From Roseibacillus sp. (lineage in GTDB: Bacteria > Verrucomicrobiota > Verrucomicrobiae > Verrucomicrobiales > Akkermansiaceae): DNA of 24,004 nucleotides. The notes under the pieces are model-generated. The model saw only the letters and a list, made by a program, of their open reading frames with translations, was not told the origin of the DNA and did not search any database. Below, in pieces: positions 7,512-15,505 of the stretch; position 1 is the stretch's first letter; every line of letters starts with the position of its first letter. The translations under genes were made by a program, and so were the position numbers. The DNA lies in assembly GCA_002723015.1 (NCBI GenBank), contig PBNG01000021.1:11072-35075 (forward strand), read 5' to 3'.

Positions 7512-8351
7512 GTGTTCGCTCCTTTCCACGATGATTTTTTCCAGCGCGCCCTCCTCGCTGGACTGCTGATCGGCTTTACCAATGGCTTCTTCAGCGGGTT
7601 CGTCGTCCTGCGAAGGACCGCCCTTTCGGTAAGCGCCCTCTCCCATACAATGCTCCCCGGCATCGCACTTGGCATCCTCATCACCGGCGCTCTTACCCAG
7701 GCCAATGCCTTCATCGGAGCACTGAGCGCCGCCCTCATCGTTGGTCTGGGATCTGTGGTTGTCTCACGAACATCACGGGTGGACCAGGGCACGGCCCTTG
7801 GCATTCTCTACACCACTGCGTTTGCCCTCGGGGTGGCGTCCCTGAAGTATCTTGGAAATTATGGCGACCTCCAGCATTGGCTTTTTGGTGATATCCGGCT
7901 CGTAAGCTCCAGTGATCTCTGGCTGGCCCTCGGAATTGGGTCCGTCATTCTTCTCGGGTCCTGCATCTTTTTCCGGCCACTCCTGCTGACCCTGTTTGAA
8001 TCAAACGTCGCGGCCGCTCAGGGAGTTCCGGTCAGGGCAATGAATTATCTTCTTTTCCTGATGCTCATTCTCGCCCTCGTTACTTCACTGCAAGCGGTAG
8101 GATGCGTTCTCAGTGTGGGCCTTCTGGTCGCACCAGGTGCTACCATCTCCCTGCTGACTAACCGGACCCCGGTCCTTTTCTGGGGAGGAGGAATACTGGG
8201 AGCGCTTGGATCCGTCCTCGCCCTCTTGTGCGCCTACTGGATCGATATCCCAGCCGGGCCCGCGATCGTTATTGTGCTCGGAGGCGCCTTCCTGCTGGCC
8301 TTCCTCATATCGCCTAAATATGGCCTGCTGAGCAGGATTCGGCGCTCATAG
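7512..8351 (+). CDS. Metal ABC transporter permease (ABC-3 family)
   Basis: A 279-residue polytopic membrane protein with about eight hydrophobic segments, belonging to the ABC-3 permease family (ZnuB, MntC, SitC, TroC). Family features include the early GFFSGFVVLRR, ALSVSALSHTMLPGIALG, the conserved LGILYTTAFALGV and the late stretch AVGCVLSVGLLVAPGATISLL. It forms the membrane channel for the ATPase encoded just upstream. The start is a GTG at 7512 and gives a normal family length. No periplasmic substrate-binding gene of the ZnuA/TroA type lies next to the pair, which is unusual for importers of this class. crcB starts 28 bases downstream. Confidence 0.93.
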   Translation: MFAPFHDDFFQRALLAGLLIGFTNGFFSGFVVLRRTALSVSALSHTMLPGIALGILITGALTQANAFIGALSAALIVGLGSVVVSRTSRVDQGTALGILYTTAFALGVASLKYLGNYGDLQHWLFGDIRLVSSSDLWLALGIGSVILLGSCIFFRPLLLTLFESNVAAAQGVPVRAMNYLLFLMLILALVTSLQAVGCVLSVGLLVAPGATISLLTNRTPVLFWGGGILGALGSVLALLCAYWIDIPAGPAIVIVLGGAFLLAFLISPKYGLLSRIRRS

Positions 8352-8379
8352 TCCGCCGCTCCCACCAAAGTAAACTCTC

Positions 8380-8772
8380 ATGAACGCCTTTCTCATCTTC
8401 CTTGGCGGCGGCCTTGGCGCCCTTTCGCGCTGGGGTCTCTCCACGGGACTGGACAAACTCGCAAGCAGGACATCCATACATCATTTCCCTCTGGGTATTC
8501 TCGCCTGCAACCTGCTGGGGTGCTTCCTTATCGGATGTATTTTCGGACACCTCACCCAGAGGCATCCCACCTGGATAGGTCCTCTTCTGGTCACGGGATT
8601 CCTCGGTGGATTTACGACCTTCTCGGCCTTTGGCCGCGATACGATCTCTGCGATCCAGGACGGCCTGACGCTCATTGCCGTCCTTAATATCCTGCTCTCG
8701 GTGACCCTCGGACTCCTCGCAGTGTGGGCCGGGCTGAGGCTCTTCGCGCCGGGTGCCACATCCGGCGACTAG
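8380..8772 (+). CDS. crcB: Fluoride channel CrcB (Fluc)
   Basis: CrcB is a small dual-topology channel that exports fluoride. The 130-residue protein has four membrane segments and the family signatures GGGLGALSRW (9-18), NLLGCFLIG (44-52) and GFLGGFTTFSAF (73-84), which include the pore asparagine and the phenylalanine/threonine/serine track that conducts fluoride. It is a single full-length copy, implying a homodimer. The gene follows the metal permease by 28 bases and is probably co-transcribed. There is no room for a fluoride riboswitch between them and none is recognisable. Its stop is 15 bases from the convergent pyrC stop. Confidence 0.95.
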   Translation: MNAFLIFLGGGLGALSRWGLSTGLDKLASRTSIHHFPLGILACNLLGCFLIGCIFGHLTQRHPTWIGPLLVTGFLGGFTTFSAFGRDTISAIQDGLTLIAVLNILLSVTLGLLAVWAGLRLFAPGATSGD

Positions 8773-8787
8773 GAAGGCGTGGCAGCT

Positions 8788-10062
8788 TTATCTCTGCAGT
8801 AGGGTTTCGCTCCCACGAACAACCAACTCGACCCGCCCTTGAAGGGTCTGATCCAATAAAGGAGTATTGATACTCTTTGACCTCATGAACTCCCGGGTAA
8901 AGGTCGTTTCTCCAGCGGGGTCGAATACGATGAAATCTGCCGGCTTACCTTCCTCCACGGGAACTACATCAAGCCCCATCATACGTCTGGGCTCCGCCGA
9001 GTATCGCTTTACCACAAGATCCCAGCCAATCTGTTGACTCGCAATAAAGCGGTCATAAAGCGAGACCAGGGCCGTCTCAAGACCTGTAATACCATTCGGA
9101 GCAGAGACAAAATCCTGTTCTTTTTCGAATGCAGTGTGCGGCGCGTGGTCGGTAGCAATAAGATCGAATACTCCCTCCTTCAATCCCTCAAGAAGAGCAG
9201 CATTATCCTCGGAAGTACGAAGGGGAGGATTCATCTTATAGTGCGTATCATAGTCTCCAATGTCTTCCTCGTTAAAGATCAGATGATGAGGTGACACCTC
9301 CGCGGTAACCTTTGCTCCCATCTTTTTCCACCACCGGATTGTCTCCATGCCGATTGCAGAGGATACATGCTGAATATGAATCCGCGCCCCGGTGGCGTGC
9401 GCCAGACGAATATCCCGATCCATGCATATTTCTTCACTACACGCAGGACTTCCCTTGATCCCAAGCTGATAACTCACCTTGCCTTCATTGAGAGCACGGG
9501 GACCGCTCAACTCCGGAACCTCACAATGACTGGCGAAGAACATTCCAAAGGGCGTCGCGTATTCCATGGCGTTCCTCAGAACTGCGGGATTGGCAACCGG
9601 ATCACCATCATCAGTCAACATCACCACACCCAGCTCCCGCATTCCTTCGATCGCCGAGAGCTCTCCTCCTGCCCGTTCCCTGGTAATGCATCCTGAGGTG
9701 TAAACGGGAATCCGGCTTACCTCCCGAGCTTTCTCCAGAATAGTGCGAACAACCGAAGGGGAATCAATCGCCGGGGCAGTGTTCGGCATCATGACAACTC
9801 CAGTCACGCCCCCGTTGATGGCGGCCTCAGTCCCATGCTCGATATCCTCCTTATGCTCCTGACCGGGCTCCCGGAAGTGCACGTGTGCATCAAACATCGC
9901 CGGCGCGACAATCTTACCCTCGGCATCAATCACCTTCGCATCCGGAAGCCCCTCAAGAGCTTCCCCCACTGCAAGGATCACGCCATCCTTCACCAGAACA
10001 TCCCCACGAACCAGAGGGCCTTCCTCCGCCGCGATCTCTCCTCCCTTGATAAGTAAATCCAT
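8788..10062 (-). CDS. pyrC: Dihydroorotase (PyrC, class I)
   Basis: This enzyme cyclises carbamoyl-aspartate to dihydroorotate, the third step of pyrimidine synthesis. The 424-residue length and motifs are those of the metal-dependent amidohydrolase class I dihydroorotases: DAHVHFREPG (58-67), MMPNTAPA, LTDDGDPV, SHCE, QHVSS, VSPHHL, YKMNPPLR, ATDHAPH and GLETAL. The metal-ligand histidines and the catalytic aspartate (in ATDHAPH) are all present, so it looks active rather than a pseudo-dihydroorotase. It begins 10 bases after the pyrB stop. It is the last gene of the nucleotide-synthesis run, and no terminator is visible in the 15-base gap to crcB. Confidence 0.96.
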   Translation of the reverse strand: MDLLIKGGEIAAEEGPLVRGDVLVKDGVILAVGEALEGLPDAKVIDAEGKIVAPAMFDAHVHFREPGQEHKEDIEHGTEAAINGGVTGVVMMPNTAPAIDSPSVVRTILEKAREVSRIPVYTSGCITRERAGGELSAIEGMRELGVVMLTDDGDPVANPAVLRNAMEYATPFGMFFASHCEVPELSGPRALNEGKVSYQLGIKGSPACSEEICMDRDIRLAHATGARIHIQHVSSAIGMETIRWWKKMGAKVTAEVSPHHLIFNEEDIGDYDTHYKMNPPLRTSEDNAALLEGLKEGVFDLIATDHAPHTAFEKEQDFVSAPNGITGLETALVSLYDRFIASQQIGWDLVVKRYSAEPRRMMGLDVVPVEEGKPADFIVFDPAGETTFTREFMRSKSINTPLLDQTLQGRVELVVRGSETLLQR

Positions 10063-10072
10063 GGTTCAGATG

Positions 10073-11020
10073 TTACGTTTCATCTGGATCCGCCTCCTGC
10101 GAATTGGTCCGTGGCTTGAGCGAATAGAGCACCGCCATCCGCGCTGCGATCCCATTTTCCACCTGTTGGTTAATCAGGCTGCGCTCGTATTCCATTACCT
10201 CATTACATAGCTCAACCCCACGATTCACCGGTCCCGGATGCATGATGTAAATGCCCTCCCCGCGAATAAGATCAAGACGCTCCCTCGTGACCCCGTAGAC
10301 CCGGTGATACTCTTGCAAGTTTGGAAAATACTGGGCTTCCTGCCTCTCCATCTGAACACGCAGCAGGTAAATGGCATCCGGTGCCCAGCCTAAAGCCTCA
10401 TCGAAGTTGGTAAACCTCGCGATTTCCTCCGGTCCTGACTGGGGAACAAGGGATCCAGGGCCCAGAAACCCTACCTCCACACCCAACTTTAGCAAAAGCC
10501 TGCTGGTAGAGCGCGCGACCCTGCTGTGCAGAATATCACCAGCAAGAAGGACCTTGCGCCCGGACAGCTTGGGAAACACCTCCCTCAGGGTGAAGGCGTC
10601 AAGAAGGGCCTGTGTTGGATGTGCATGTGCCCCATCCCCTGCATTGATCACCGAAGCCTGCGTCTGGCGTGCTATGGCTTGGGGCAATCCGGACATCTCG
10701 TGACGGACCACGATGTAATCTGCCCGCATCGCCTGCAGGGTGTCGACAGTGTCCTTGACAGTTTCACCCTTGGTGACCGAGGAGTGCGGAACGTCAAGTT
10801 CGATGACATCAGCAGAGAGCCTCTTGGCTGCCACCTCAAAAGAGGAGAGGGTTCGCGTGCTCGGCTCATAAAACAGCATCAGAACCGATTTACCCTTGAG
10901 GGCGGGCACCTTTTTCACCGAGCGGGTGAAGAGCTCCTTGAACGGAGTGGCCTGATCCAGCAAAAGGTCTACCTCCTCTCGACTTAACGAGGCGATATCG
11001 AGGAAGTCCTTGCGCGCCAT
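10073..11020 (-). CDS. pyrB: Aspartate carbamoyltransferase catalytic chain (PyrB)
   Basis: PyrB joins carbamoyl phosphate and aspartate, the committed step of pyrimidine synthesis. The 315-residue protein has the carbamoyl-phosphate loop FYEPSTRT (50-57), the lysine-containing SVTKGE loop (81-86), VVRHEMSG, HAHPTQALLD (132-141), LLRVQMERQ (219-227) and HPGPVNRG (261-268). No regulatory chain (PyrI) is present nearby. It starts 3 bases after the pyrR stop, so pyrR, pyrB and pyrC are almost certainly one transcript. The arrangement pyrR-pyrB-pyrC is common in bacteria that regulate the pathway through PyrR. Confidence 0.96.
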   Translation of the reverse strand: MARKDFLDIASLSREEVDLLLDQATPFKELFTRSVKKVPALKGKSVLMLFYEPSTRTLSSFEVAAKRLSADVIELDVPHSSVTKGETVKDTVDTLQAMRADYIVVRHEMSGLPQAIARQTQASVINAGDGAHAHPTQALLDAFTLREVFPKLSGRKVLLAGDILHSRVARSTSRLLLKLGVEVGFLGPGSLVPQSGPEEIARFTNFDEALGWAPDAIYLLRVQMERQEAQYFPNLQEYHRVYGVTRERLDLIRGEGIYIMHPGPVNRGVELCNEVMEYERSLINQQVENGIAARMAVLYSLKPRTNSQEADPDET

Positions 11021-11023
11021 CCG

Positions 11024-11548
11024 CTAGGGGGTCGATACCAGTTCTACCGCGTCTCCGCCATCAGTTTTTTTCAGTTGAACGATCACATGGTCCATCCGTT
11101 CCGTTTCAAGGTTCACCCCTGAGAAATCAGGCTCAATCGGGAGTTCGCGGTGACCCCGATCAATGAGAACCGCCAATTGAATACGAGCGGGACGCCCATA
11201 ATCAGTCAGAGCGTCGAGAGCAGCCCGGATCGTTCGCCCCGTAAAGAGAACGTCGTCAACGAGCACGATGTGAGCTCCATCCACCTGAAACGGGATTTCG
11301 CTGCTCTGCAACTTGGGGTTTTCGGCGAGATGCGAAAGATCATCGCGATAGAGGGAGATGTCCAGGATCCCGTAATCGTGGTCAATTGCCTGTTCGGACA
11401 AGGCCGCGCTCACTCGCTCCGCCACTTCATCGCCCCGACTTCTCACACCGACGATGGCAACCCGGCCATGCCGGGCAACCGCGCCAATCTTTTGCACGAG
11501 GGAGGACACCGCCTCCCTGATCGCGGCCTCATCGAGAATCACTGGCAT
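11024..11548 (-). CDS. pyrR: Bifunctional PyrR: pyr operon regulator and uracil phosphoribosyltransferase
   Basis: PyrR binds UMP and, in well-studied bacteria, attenuates pyr mRNA; it also has uracil phosphoribosyltransferase activity. The 174-residue protein has the PRPP-binding signature IVLVDDVLFTGRTIRAALDA (94-113), the PyrR hallmarks DISLYRDDL (63-71) and DRGHRELPI (130-138), and VGVRSRGDEVAERV (33-46). The phosphoribosyltransferase core looks intact. The gene heads the pyrR-pyrB-pyrC set and starts 37 bases after purE stops. I could not find the usual PyrR-binding loop or an attenuator terminator in that gap or in the 3-base pyrR-pyrB gap, so control may act further upstream or by another mechanism. 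Confidence 0.95.
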   Translation of the reverse strand: MPVILDEAAIREAVSSLVQKIGAVARHGRVAIVGVRSRGDEVAERVSAALSEQAIDHDYGILDISLYRDDLSHLAENPKLQSSEIPFQVDGAHIVLVDDVLFTGRTIRAALDALTDYGRPARIQLAVLIDRGHRELPIEPDFSGVNLETERMDHVIVQLKKTDGGDAVELVSTP

Positions 11549-11585
11549 GAGGAATCAGGCGCAGGAATTTGTGGTGGAGCCTCGC

Positions 11586-11996
11586 TCAGGAGCCTGCAAG
11601 TTTCAGAATCCGGTGCGCCGCCATGGCGGCATTTAACGGAGCCTTCTTATGCAGACCAACCGTGGTGGCCGGAACCTGCCCGGGCAACTGGGAGATAGAG
11701 AGCAGGGCATCAATGCCATTCAGGGGTCCCCCTGGCACCGGCACACCAATTACCGGCAGGGAGGTTTTCATGACAACGACCCCGGGCAGAGCTGCAGCCA
11801 GTCCCGCAATCGCGAGAATTACGGCCTTCTCTCCACTTTCCTCCAGCTTGCCCAGATACTCGATGAGCTCAGACAGATTACGATGGGCGGAGAGAACCTC
11901 TTCCACATAATCAAGACTTTCACCCTCGAGATAATCGCGGGCAGGTTGCATGAACGGCATATCGTTTTCACTTCCGTAGATCAGGATAACTTTCAT
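11586..11996 (-). CDS. purE: PurE-type AIR carboxylase / N5-CAIR mutase
   Basis: This is a purine-pathway enzyme of the PurE fold, acting at the aminoimidazole ribotide carboxylation step. Of 136 residues, it is shorter than the usual 160-170. It keeps the early YGSENDMPFM substrate loop (7-16), SAHRN with the catalytic histidine (36-40) and VIGVPV (82-87), NGIDALLSISQLPG (93-106). The loop that normally reads GxGGAAHLPG is AIAGLAAALPG (62-72), lacking the usual histidine; a similar hydrophobic loop occurs in some archaeal PurE proteins, recalled from general knowledge. No purK is in the window, so whether it uses N5-CAIR or AIR plus CO2 is open. It lies 94 bases downstream of purD. Confidence 0.9.
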   Translation of the reverse strand: MKVILIYGSENDMPFMQPARDYLEGESLDYVEEVLSAHRNLSELIEYLGKLEESGEKAVILAIAGLAAALPGVVVMKTSLPVIGVPVPGGPLNGIDALLSISQLPGQVPATTVGLHKKAPLNAAMAAHRILKLAGS

Positions 11997-12090
11997 TTGG
12001 TATCAGTATTGCAGATGTTGGTTGTATTTTGACCGGCCGGCAAGACCAGTTGCTTTGGTTCTGGAAATGTTTCCGGACAAATCCGTCAAA
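11997..12090 (-). other. purD-purE intergenic region
   Basis: This 94-base gap contains a perfect palindrome CCGGCCGG (12033-12040) and, on the minus strand, a TTGACG that could serve as a -35 element but has no good -10 partner at the expected distance. No terminator, riboswitch or convincing promoter was found. Confidence 0.35.
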
Positions 12091-13344
12091 TCATTCAAAA
12101 TGAAGCCGTCCGATATCGGATCTATGTTGTGAGCCTTCAAAATCTATCTTGGCCGCCTCGAGATGAGCCTTTGTAACTGCCGTCTCCCGATCTGCACCGC
12201 GGGCAACCACGGCCAGAACCCGCCCTCCATTGGTTTCCCATTGTCCCTCCGCATTAAGCCGGGTCCCGGAATGATACACCCGGACTCCATCAACGTCGTC
12301 AAGGCCATCGATCACGTCTCCGCTGTGGGAACTGGCAGGATAGCCGGCCGAAGCCAGTATTACGCCCACACTCCAGCCCTCGTCAAAACTGAGCAATTCC
12401 GGACGAAGCTTCCCCTCGGCTCCCTCCCGACAGAAAGTGGCGAGGTTTCCTGAAACCAGAGGCATGACCGCCTGGCACTCAGGATCACCAAAGCGGCAGT
12501 TATATTCGATAATCTTTGGCCCATCGGTGGTGAGCATAAGGCCGAAATAAAGAAATCCCACGTATCCCAGGTCATCATCCGCAAGCCCTTCGATGGTCGG
12601 CTCGATAATCTCCTTCTCAATCCGGTCCATCAGAACGGGATCGATCAATTGGCGACTCGCCACCGCACCCATTCCCCCCGTGTTGGCACCTGTATCTCCC
12701 TCACCAATCAGCTTGTAGTCACGGGCCGGCGTGAAGATCACAGCCTCTCGTCCGCTCACTGCCGCAAAAATAGACACCTCCGGCCCCTCAAGATACTCTT
12801 CGATGAGAAGACTCCCTTCCCCAAAGCGTCTCTGTCCGTAGACCTCTTCCAAAAAGGAAGACACACTTTCCTCATCAGGGCAGACCGCAACCCCCTTGCC
12901 CGCCGCCAGGCCATCAAACTTGAGAACCGTGGGATAGCTCTTACCGATCACCTCTCGAGCTTCCTCCGCACTTTCCACCACTACCGCTCTGCCCGTCGGA
13001 ATTCCATGACGCTCCATGAACTGCTTGGCAAACTCCTTGCTGCCCTCAAGCAGGGCCGCCTCTTTTGGTGGACCCCAGCAAGGAATGCCATGCTTCGCAC
13101 AAAGGTTGGCCAATCCCTCGTCCTTCAGCAGGTAGCTTTCCTCCCCAGCCACACAGAGATCAATGGAATGAGCCTTCATCCAGGCTACCAGTTCCTGCAA
13201 GCCATCAGCCTCCACGGCCTGCGCGATCCCGGAAATGGCATCACTTCCGGGGAAGCAGAACAACTCGATCTCCCCCGGTGATTCGCTCAGGGATCGTAAA
13301 AGAGCGTGTTCCCGTCCACCTTTCCCTACAACGACGATGCGCAT
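12091..13344 (-). CDS. purD: Phosphoribosylamine-glycine ligase (PurD, GARS)
   Basis: PurD ligates glycine to phosphoribosylamine with ATP, the second step of purine synthesis. The 417-residue protein shows the N-terminal GKGGREHALL motif (7-16) and the ATP-grasp fold: LKFDGLAAGKGVAV for nucleotide binding, LLIEEYLEGPEVSIF, the ARDYKLIGEGDTGANTGGMG segment and IIEYNCRFGDPECQAVMPL with the metal-binding acidic residues. Domain content and length are normal for a monofunctional enzyme, with no PurN or PurM fusion. It is the first gene of the leftward nucleotide run and is preceded by 92 non-coding bases that contain an inverted repeat abutting the ATG. Confidence 0.96.
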   Translation of the reverse strand: MRIVVVGKGGREHALLRSLSESPGEIELFCFPGSDAISGIAQAVEADGLQELVAWMKAHSIDLCVAGEESYLLKDEGLANLCAKHGIPCWGPPKEAALLEGSKEFAKQFMERHGIPTGRAVVVESAEEAREVIGKSYPTVLKFDGLAAGKGVAVCPDEESVSSFLEEVYGQRRFGEGSLLIEEYLEGPEVSIFAAVSGREAVIFTPARDYKLIGEGDTGANTGGMGAVASRQLIDPVLMDRIEKEIIEPTIEGLADDDLGYVGFLYFGLMLTTDGPKIIEYNCRFGDPECQAVMPLVSGNLATFCREGAEGKLRPELLSFDEGWSVGVILASAGYPASSHSGDVIDGLDDVDGVRVYHSGTRLNAEGQWETNGGRVLAVVARGADRETAVTKAHLEAAKIDFEGSQHRSDIGRLHFE

Positions 13345-13375
13345 GGCCCCAGTGAAGAAAGATCGGGACGGGGCC
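13345..13375 (-). promoter_or_regulatory. Inverted repeat directly upstream of the purD start
   Basis: GGCCCC at 13345-13350 and GGGGCC at 13370-13375 are perfect complements separated by 19 bases. On the transcript the downstream arm (GGGGCC) ends at the base just before the ATG at 13344. Such a stem could hide the ribosome landing site, as in translational control, but the loop is long and a 6-bp match may be chance. The rest of the 92-base upstream gap shows no clear promoter or terminator. Confidence 0.35.
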
Positions 13376-13436
13376 GCAAGAGTAACGGGTAGCAGTCGTG
13401 GCCAACAACTGTGAATAACCGGACCGCAGAGTCAGC

Positions 13437-14453
13437 TCACTGCACCTTTTTCCAGTCCTCCTCGCTCAGGCAGCAGGGATCCCGGGCCACCCAGTGGCCC
13501 GGCTCGATCTCCACCAGTCCAAGATCCTTCCCGATGGTTTCCTCATACCTGGGATGACTGATCCGGTGTCCAAAGGCGCTTCCCTCCGGGGGATTAATCG
13601 GCGAGGGCACGTCCCCCTCCAGCAGGATCTTTTCCCGCTCAGCAGCAGGATCCGCCTCTGGAATGGCTGACAGGAGCGCCTTAGTATACGCGTGGCACGG
13701 ACGTTGATAAATGGCATCCGCAGTCGCCAGTTCCACGATCTTGCCAAGATACATCACTGCTACCCGGTCGCTCACGTGCTGAACTACCGCCAGATCATGG
13801 GCGATGAAGAGATACGAGATACCCATCTCTCGTTGCAACTCCAGAAGGAGATTGATGATCTGACTCTGCACCGAAACATCGAGGGCGGATACTGGCTCAT
13901 CACATACAATGAATTTCGGGTTCAGGGCGATGGCCCGGGCAATTCCGATACGCTGACGCTGCCCTCCCGAAAACTCAAAGGCAAACTTCTCACCCGAGTT
14001 CGCAGGAAGTCCCACCCGTTCCAGCAGCTCATCTACGCGCCTCCGACGTGCCGGAACATCACCTTCCCGATGAATGATCAATGGCTCCTCAATGATCTGC
14101 CGTACGCTCTGGCGGGGGTTGAGTGATTCCACCGGATCCTGAAAAATCATCTGCATGTCATTCCGGAGGGGTCGAAGTGCTCCCGACGACGAATGCGTGA
14201 TATCCGTTCCGTCGAACACCAATGATCCCGCATTGGGCTTGAGAAGGCGCACCACCGCCTTGGCCAAGGTCGACTTCCCGCAACCAGATTCGCCCACCAG
14301 CCCGACCGTCTCACCTTCCCCGATCTCCAGAGATACTCCGTCCACTGCCTTCACCTTCCCGGTCTGGCGGAGCATCAATCCACTTCGGACCGGGAAGTGA
14401 ACCTTCACATCCTGCACCGAAAGCAAGGGTCCTCTTGTTTCAACCTCACTCAT
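13437..14453 (-). CDS. oppF: Oligopeptide ABC transporter ATP-binding protein, OppF/DppF type
   Basis: One of the two ATPases of the leftward peptide importer. From the ATG at 14453 it has 338 residues: Walker [10 protein letters not shown] (54-62), QMIFQDPVESLNPR (101-114), signature FSGGQRQR (161-168), Walker B FIVCDEP (181-187) and AHDLAVV (218-224). An upstream in-frame start at 14585 exists but would add 44 unrelated residues inside oppD; the 14453 start overlaps the oppD stop as ATGA, the classic coupled arrangement. The C-terminal oligopeptide domain ends with EIEPGHWVARD (315-325), but the usual GCRFHPRC-type motif reads GHRISHPRYE (295-304), without cysteines. It would pair with OppD to energise YejB/YejE. 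Confidence 0.93.
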   Translation of the reverse strand: MSEVETRGPLLSVQDVKVHFPVRSGLMLRQTGKVKAVDGVSLEIGEGETVGLVGESGCGKSTLAKAVVRLLKPNAGSLVFDGTDITHSSSGALRPLRNDMQMIFQDPVESLNPRQSVRQIIEEPLIIHREGDVPARRRRVDELLERVGLPANSGEKFAFEFSGGQRQRIGIARAIALNPKFIVCDEPVSALDVSVQSQIINLLLELQREMGISYLFIAHDLAVVQHVSDRVAVMYLGKIVELATADAIYQRPCHAYTKALLSAIPEADPAAEREKILLEGDVPSPINPPEGSAFGHRISHPRYEETIGKDLGLVEIEPGHWVARDPCCLSEEDWKKVQ

Positions 14454-15505
14454 ATGCTTGCCCGGGCCTCCTCCCCGCAACACTCCGGACACGCTTCCAC
14501 CCAGTGCCCGGGAGAAACTTCCCGCAACTCCGGTCGCGCATCTCCCAGACTGCTCTTGCGCCCCAGCCGCTGGCAGAATCGACACCCGCTGGCCATTTCC
14601 GAGAGCGAGGCCACCATCCCCGGAATGGTATTGAGCTCCGACTTGGGAGGGAGCGAGAGCTGGGGAATAGAGTTCAGTAACCCAAGGGTATAGGCATGGA
14701 GGGGACTCGCGAAGAGCTCTTTCACTGGCGCGCGCTCAACCACCCGGCCTGCATACATCACTACCACCTCGTCACAGTTTTCCGCAATAACTCCGAGATC
14801 GTGGGTGATCAGGATCGCGGCCATCCCCATCTCTTCTTGCAGGCCCTGAATCAGGTCAAGAATCTGGGCCTGCACTGTGACATCCAATGCAGTGGTAGGC
14901 TCATCAGCAATCAGAAGATCTGGTTTGCAGGCCAGCGCCATGGCGATGACCACCCGCTGCCTCATTCCCCCCGAAAGCTGATGCGGATAGTCCCCCACGC
15001 GGACCTCTGGAGAGGGAATCCGCGTCATGCGCAGGGCCTCGATCGCGGCCTCCCAAGACTCCTTCTTGTCCATCTTCATGTGCAGCCGGAACACCTCGCT
15101 GACTTGACGCCCAATCCGGTGCACCGGATTAAGGGCCGTCATGGGCTCCTGGAAAATTGTTCCAATTTCGCCGCCCCGCACTTCATGCAACCGCGCCTCG
15201 GAAACACTCTGTAGGTCCTCCCCCTTGAAGATGACCTCTCCCGCCAGTATTTTCCCCGCAGGCTGCGGTAGCAGGCTGATCAGTGACATCGCCGTCACAC
15301 TTTTTCCGCACCCGGATTCTCCCACGATCCCGAGCGTCTGCCCGCGATCGACAGAAAAGGAGACACCGTCTACCGCCTTCAACAGCCCGCGCTCCGTATC
15401 AAAGGCACTCTCCAACCCTCGCACCCTGAGAAGCGCATCACCCCCGGGGTCGTGTTCCCGGTAGATCTGACGAGCGGTCGCCTTGGCTGGATCTCCCTCC
15501 TTCAT
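14450..15505 (-). CDS. oppD: Oligopeptide ABC transporter ATP-binding protein, OppD/DppD type
   Basis: The second ATPase of the leftward importer, 351 residues. It has Walker [10 protein letters not shown] (62-70), [13 protein letters not shown] (115-127), signature LSGGMRQR (177-184), Walker B LLIADEP (197-203) and THDLGVI (234-240). The C-terminal oligopeptide domain keeps GCRF (307-310) and [11 protein letters not shown] (329-339). Its cysteine pattern differs from the usual GCRFHPRC series: C308, C311, then a late cluster C339, C342 and C343. The start shares one base with the stop of the binding-protein gene (TAATG), and the end overlaps oppF by four bases, so translation is probably coupled. 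In E. coli YejF a single fused protein does the job of these two. Confidence 0.94.
   Translation of the reverse strand: MKEGDPAKATARQIYREHDPGGDALLRVRGLESAFDTERGLLKAVDGVSFSVDRGQTLGIVGESGCGKSVTAMSLISLLPQPAGKILAGEVIFKGEDLQSVSEARLHEVRGGEIGTIFQEPMTALNPVHRIGRQVSEVFRLHMKMDKKESWEAAIEALRMTRIPSPEVRVGDYPHQLSGGMRQRVVIAMALACKPDLLIADEPTTALDVTVQAQILDLIQGLQEEMGMAAILITHDLGVIAENCDEVVVMYAGRVVERAPVKELFASPLHAYTLGLLNSIPQLSLPPKSELNTIPGMVASLSEMASGCRFCQRLGRKSSLGDARPELREVSPGHWVEACPECCGEEARASI

Noticed and set aside
8352..8379. Fluoride riboswitch before crcB
   Set aside because: The gap is only 28 bases and lacks the conserved riboswitch motifs.
13376..13436. Terminator between the peptide operon and purD
   Set aside because: No stem followed by a T-run was found on the minus strand, so read-through from oppF into purD cannot be excluded.
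14454..14585. N-terminal extension of OppF from an ATG at 14585
   Set aside because: The added 44 residues lie inside oppD and have no OppF similarity; the ATGA overlap at 14450-14453 gives the natural start.
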